The position numbers and the translations under genes are program-made. 64,000 nucleotides of DNA from Prevotellaceae bacterium KH2P17 (GTDB taxonomy: Bacteria; Bacteroidota; Bacteroidia; Bacteroidales; Bacteroidaceae), in the NCBI GenBank assembly GCA_900199655.1, contig FZRE01000002.1, positions 232,239 through 296,238 of the forward strand, read 5' to 3'. Numbering within the stretch: position 1 is the stretch's first letter; each line of letters opens with the position of its first letter. Below are positions 62,013 through 64,000 of this stretch, one piece after another. Below the pieces are notes generated by a model. It was not told the DNA's origin. It made no database searches and saw only the letters and a program-made list of their open reading frames with translations.

Positions 62013-62888
62013 ATGACCAACCAACGACAAGAACTCAACCGCAACCTGGCCCAGATGCTCAAGGGCGGAGTGATAATGGACGTAACCACACCCGAGCAGG
62101 CACGCATAGCAGAAGAGGCGGGAGCCTGCGCCGTAATGGCACTGGAACGCATTCCGGCCGACATACGCGCTGCAGGAGGCGTGTCGCGCATGAGCGATCC
62201 CAAGATGATACGCGCCATACAGGACGCCGTAACCATACCCGTAATGGCCAAATGCCGCATCGGCCACTTCGCCGAAGCTCAGATACTGCAGGCCATCGAG
62301 ATAGACTACATTGACGAGAGCGAGGTTCTCTCGCCCGCCGATGACGTCTACCACATCGACAAAACGCAGTTCGACGTGCCCTTCGTGTGCGGCGCCCGCA
62401 ACCTCGGCGAGGCCCTGCGCCGCATTGCCGAGGGTGCTACGATGATACGTACAAAGGGCGAACCGGGCACGGGCGACGTGGTGCAGGCCGTGCGCCACAT
62501 GCGGATGATGCAGAGCGAGATGCGCCGCGTGGCCGCGATGAGTGCCGACGAACTCTACGAAACGGCCAAACAGCTGCAGGCGCCGCTCGACTTGGTGCGC
62601 TACGTTCACGACAACGGACACCTGCCGGTGGTAAACTTTGCCGCCGGAGGAGTGGCCACTCCGGCCGACGCTGCACTCATGATGCAGCTCGGAGCCGAAG
62701 GTGTATTCGTTGGCAGCGGCATCTTCAAGAGCGGCAATCCGCGCAAGCGCGCCGCCGCCATCGTGCAGGCAGTAACCAATTACACCGACGCCAAGCTGCT
62801 GGCCGAGCTGAGTGAAGACCTCGGCGAGGCAATGGTAGGCATCAACGAGCAGGAAATCAACCTGCTCATGGCCGAAAGGGGACAATGA
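62013..62888 (+). CDS. pdxS: Pyridoxal 5-phosphate synthase lyase subunit
   Basis: This 291-residue TIM-barrel enzyme makes pyridoxal 5-phosphate from ribose 5-phosphate, glyceraldehyde 3-phosphate and ammonia. D23 ([10 protein letters not shown]), K80 ([10 protein letters not shown]) and K148 ([11 protein letters not shown]) correspond to the catalytic Asp and the two imine-forming lysines. The phosphate loop [20 protein letters not shown] and the ending ERGQ are standard. It overlaps pdxT by ATGA and follows the ThiD-AraC regulator by 18 bases. Confidence 0.97.
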   Translation: MTNQRQELNRNLAQMLKGGVIMDVTTPEQARIAEEAGACAVMALERIPADIRAAGGVSRMSDPKMIRAIQDAVTIPVMAKCRIGHFAEAQILQAIEIDYIDESEVLSPADDVYHIDKTQFDVPFVCGARNLGEALRRIAEGATMIRTKGEPGTGDVVQAVRHMRMMQSEMRRVAAMSADELYETAKQLQAPLDLVRYVHDNGHLPVVNFAAGGVATPADAALMMQLGAEGVFVGSGIFKSGNPRKRAAAIVQAVTNYTDAKLLAELSEDLGEAMVGINEQEINLLMAERGQ

Positions 62889-63463
62889 TGCGGGTGGCAG
62901 TTCTGGCGCTGCAAGGTGCCTTTGCGGAACACCGCAGGGCGCTCGCAGAGATAGGGGTAGATAGCTTCGAGGTGCGCAATGCGGCTGATTGGCGGCAGCC
63001 CAAGGATGCGCTCATCCTGCCCGGAGGCGAGAGCACCGTGCAACTCAAGCTGCTGCACGACCTCGACCTCTACGAATCCGTGCGGCAGGATGTCGCGGCC
63101 GGACTGCCCACCTTGGGCACCTGCGCCGGCCTCATCTTGCTGGCCAGGGAGGTGGAGCATGAGAGCGCCGCCCGTCTGGGCACCATGGACATCGTCGTGA
63201 AGCGCAATGCGTACGGCCGCCAGTTGGGCAGTTTCCATACCGAAGCCGATTTCCAAGGCCTCGGCCGCGTGCCGATGACTTTCATCCGGGCGCCCTACAT
63301 CGAGCGCGTAGGCCCCGGGGCAGAGGCTCTGGCAACGGTCGGCGGGCATATCGTAGCTGCCCGTCAGGGAGCTCAAATCGTCACTGCGTTCCACCCCGAG
63401 CTCGACTCCGACCGCCGCATCTATCATCTCCTCCTCGACTGCTGTAGGGGTGAGACAGAGTAG
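62885..63463 (+). CDS. pdxT: Pyridoxal 5-phosphate synthase glutaminase subunit
   Basis: This 192-residue class I glutaminase supplies ammonia to PdxS. Motifs are [22 protein letters not shown], the nucleophile C80 in [23 protein letters not shown], and H170/E172 in TAFHPEL. An alternative ATG is the next codon. The last codons (E-T-E-stop) are encoded by a GAGACAGAGTAG copy of the intergenic repeat, so the repeat array has supplied the stop codon and C-terminus. Confidence 0.96.
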   Translation: MMRVAVLALQGAFAEHRRALAEIGVDSFEVRNAADWRQPKDALILPGGESTVQLKLLHDLDLYESVRQDVAAGLPTLGTCAGLILLAREVEHESAARLGTMDIVVKRNAYGRQLGSFHTEADFQGLGRVPMTFIRAPYIERVGPGAEALATVGGHIVAARQGAQIVTAFHPELDSDRRIYHLLLDCCRGETE

Positions 63464-63596
63464 GTTATTCTTAAAGACAGAGTAACAGAGTAATTTTCTG
63501 CTGCTTATTGCTTGTTTTTGGGTGGCTACTGTGGGTTAAAGACAAAGTAACAGAGTAAGATTTGGTAGCCGAAAATTACTTTGTTACTCTGTCTTT
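63450..63596. repeat. GACAGAGTAAC repeats overlapping the pdxT end
   Basis: GTA of GACAGAGTA occurs at 63460, 63482 (22 bp) and 63547 (65 bp, the one interval off by a base). An inverted copy TTACTTTGTTACTCTGTC follows at about 63576, making an inverted pair. Confidence 0.8.
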
Positions 63597-63647
63597 TTTA
63601 TGTCTTCACTGTGCAGCAAATTATCACTGCCCGTCTTGGAGGTGCCT

Positions 63648-63713
63648 TTCAAGCTCCTTGAACGATACCTTTTAGCCCCTTGGAGATGCCTTTCAAGGCT
63701 CTTGAAAGGCATC
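63648..63713. repeat. Three 22-bp palindromic units (TTCAAG-N3-CTTGAA)
   Basis: Units at 63648, 63670 (degenerate) and 63692; exactly 66 bp. Same family as 3910. Confidence 0.88.
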
Positions 63714-63786
63714 TTTTACAATGCCGTTTGTAATTTACTGAATTTCAATAGTTTGCAAATAGGGTCTAAAAAGGCTATTTCCTGCC

Positions 63787-64000
63787 TCCGTCATCCCCTC
63801 CTAACCTCCCCTTTCTAAGGGGAGGATACGCTGGCGCCTGCACTTTGTTGCCGGCTCACTGTATGTACTATAATAGGTGGAAGGCTAACCGGTATCCTCC
63901 CCTTAGAAAGGGGAGGCGGAGGAGGGGATGATGTGTTGGCAGGCTGTTGGCAATCTTCAGGCAGTAAATTGGTAATCATTGGGTGCAATCATCCCCTCCT
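63787..64000. repeat. Inverted-arm repeats running off the window
   Basis: A TCATCCCCTCCTAACCTCCC arm at about 63791, the opposite arm at about 63893-63930, and the start of another TCATCCCCTCCT at 63989. No gene is seen after pdxT. Confidence 0.75.

Overview
The window reads as a chromosomal segment of a Bacteroidales bacterium, most like Prevotella and relatives. Evidence: a SusC/SusD pair, a PorZ-type protein of type IX secretion, GH3 and DUF4294 proteins, a mobilizable element with Bacteroides-type integrases, DUF3408 and relaxase proteins, and about a dozen promoters of the Bacteroidetes form (TTTG, about 20 bases, TAnnTTTG). No tRNA, rRNA or CRISPR array was seen.

Layout. 1-8.8 kb: mostly minus-strand genes (Ig-like lipoprotein, GH3 acyl-adenylase, AAA ATPase with an iterated operator, outer-membrane barrel, TerB-like protein, DUF4294), with a 1.2 kb repeat-rich gap holding a cluster of DnaA-box-like sites. 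8.8-18 kb: helix-hairpin-helix outer-membrane protein, HigBA toxin-antitoxin, phosphoethanolamine-transferase-like sulfatase-fold enzyme, anaerobic sulfatase-maturase-like radical SAM, serine hydrolase, M15 peptidase, small winged-helix protein. 18-25.4 kb: a SusC-SusD pair followed by a secreted glycerophosphodiesterase/calcineurin phosphatase fusion, which suggests uptake of phosphodiesters rather than a glycan. 26-33.6 kb: DUF1893, sirtuin, three tandem FKBP isomerases placed in different compartments, then an Lrp regulator, an amidotransferase/dipeptidase fusion and a glutaminyl-cyclase-like M28 peptidase. 35.3-41.9 kb: leuS-yitT-rdgB-porZ, linked by ATGA overlaps in the first three. 42.45-55.34 kb: an integrated mobilizable element of about 12.9 kb carrying a cupin/MBL/radical SAM cargo operon with a divergent AraC regulator. 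56-60.7 kb: GH92 mannosidase plus an unclassified TIM-barrel-like glycosidase candidate. 61-63.5 kb: a degenerate ThiD-like kinase fused to an AraC DNA-binding domain, followed by pdxS and pdxT for vitamin B6 synthesis.

Two things stand out. First, the ThiD-AraC fusion lacks the usual catalytic Cys/Asp and about 50 residues of the kinase fold. It sits beside pdxST and has 13-bp direct repeats spaced 21 bp upstream of its own promoter, which makes it a strong candidate for a vitamin B6 or pyrimidine sensor-regulator. Second, the intergenic gaps are filled with several repeat families whose spacing is quantised in multiples of 22 bp (22, 44, 66, 88, 330, 374) at distant sites. The mobile element inserted inside one such 44-bp unit. 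A separate ATCACCC/AACACCC simple repeat has entered coding sequence, giving two in-frame insertions in LeuS (one next to KMSKS) and the C-terminal tail of YitT.
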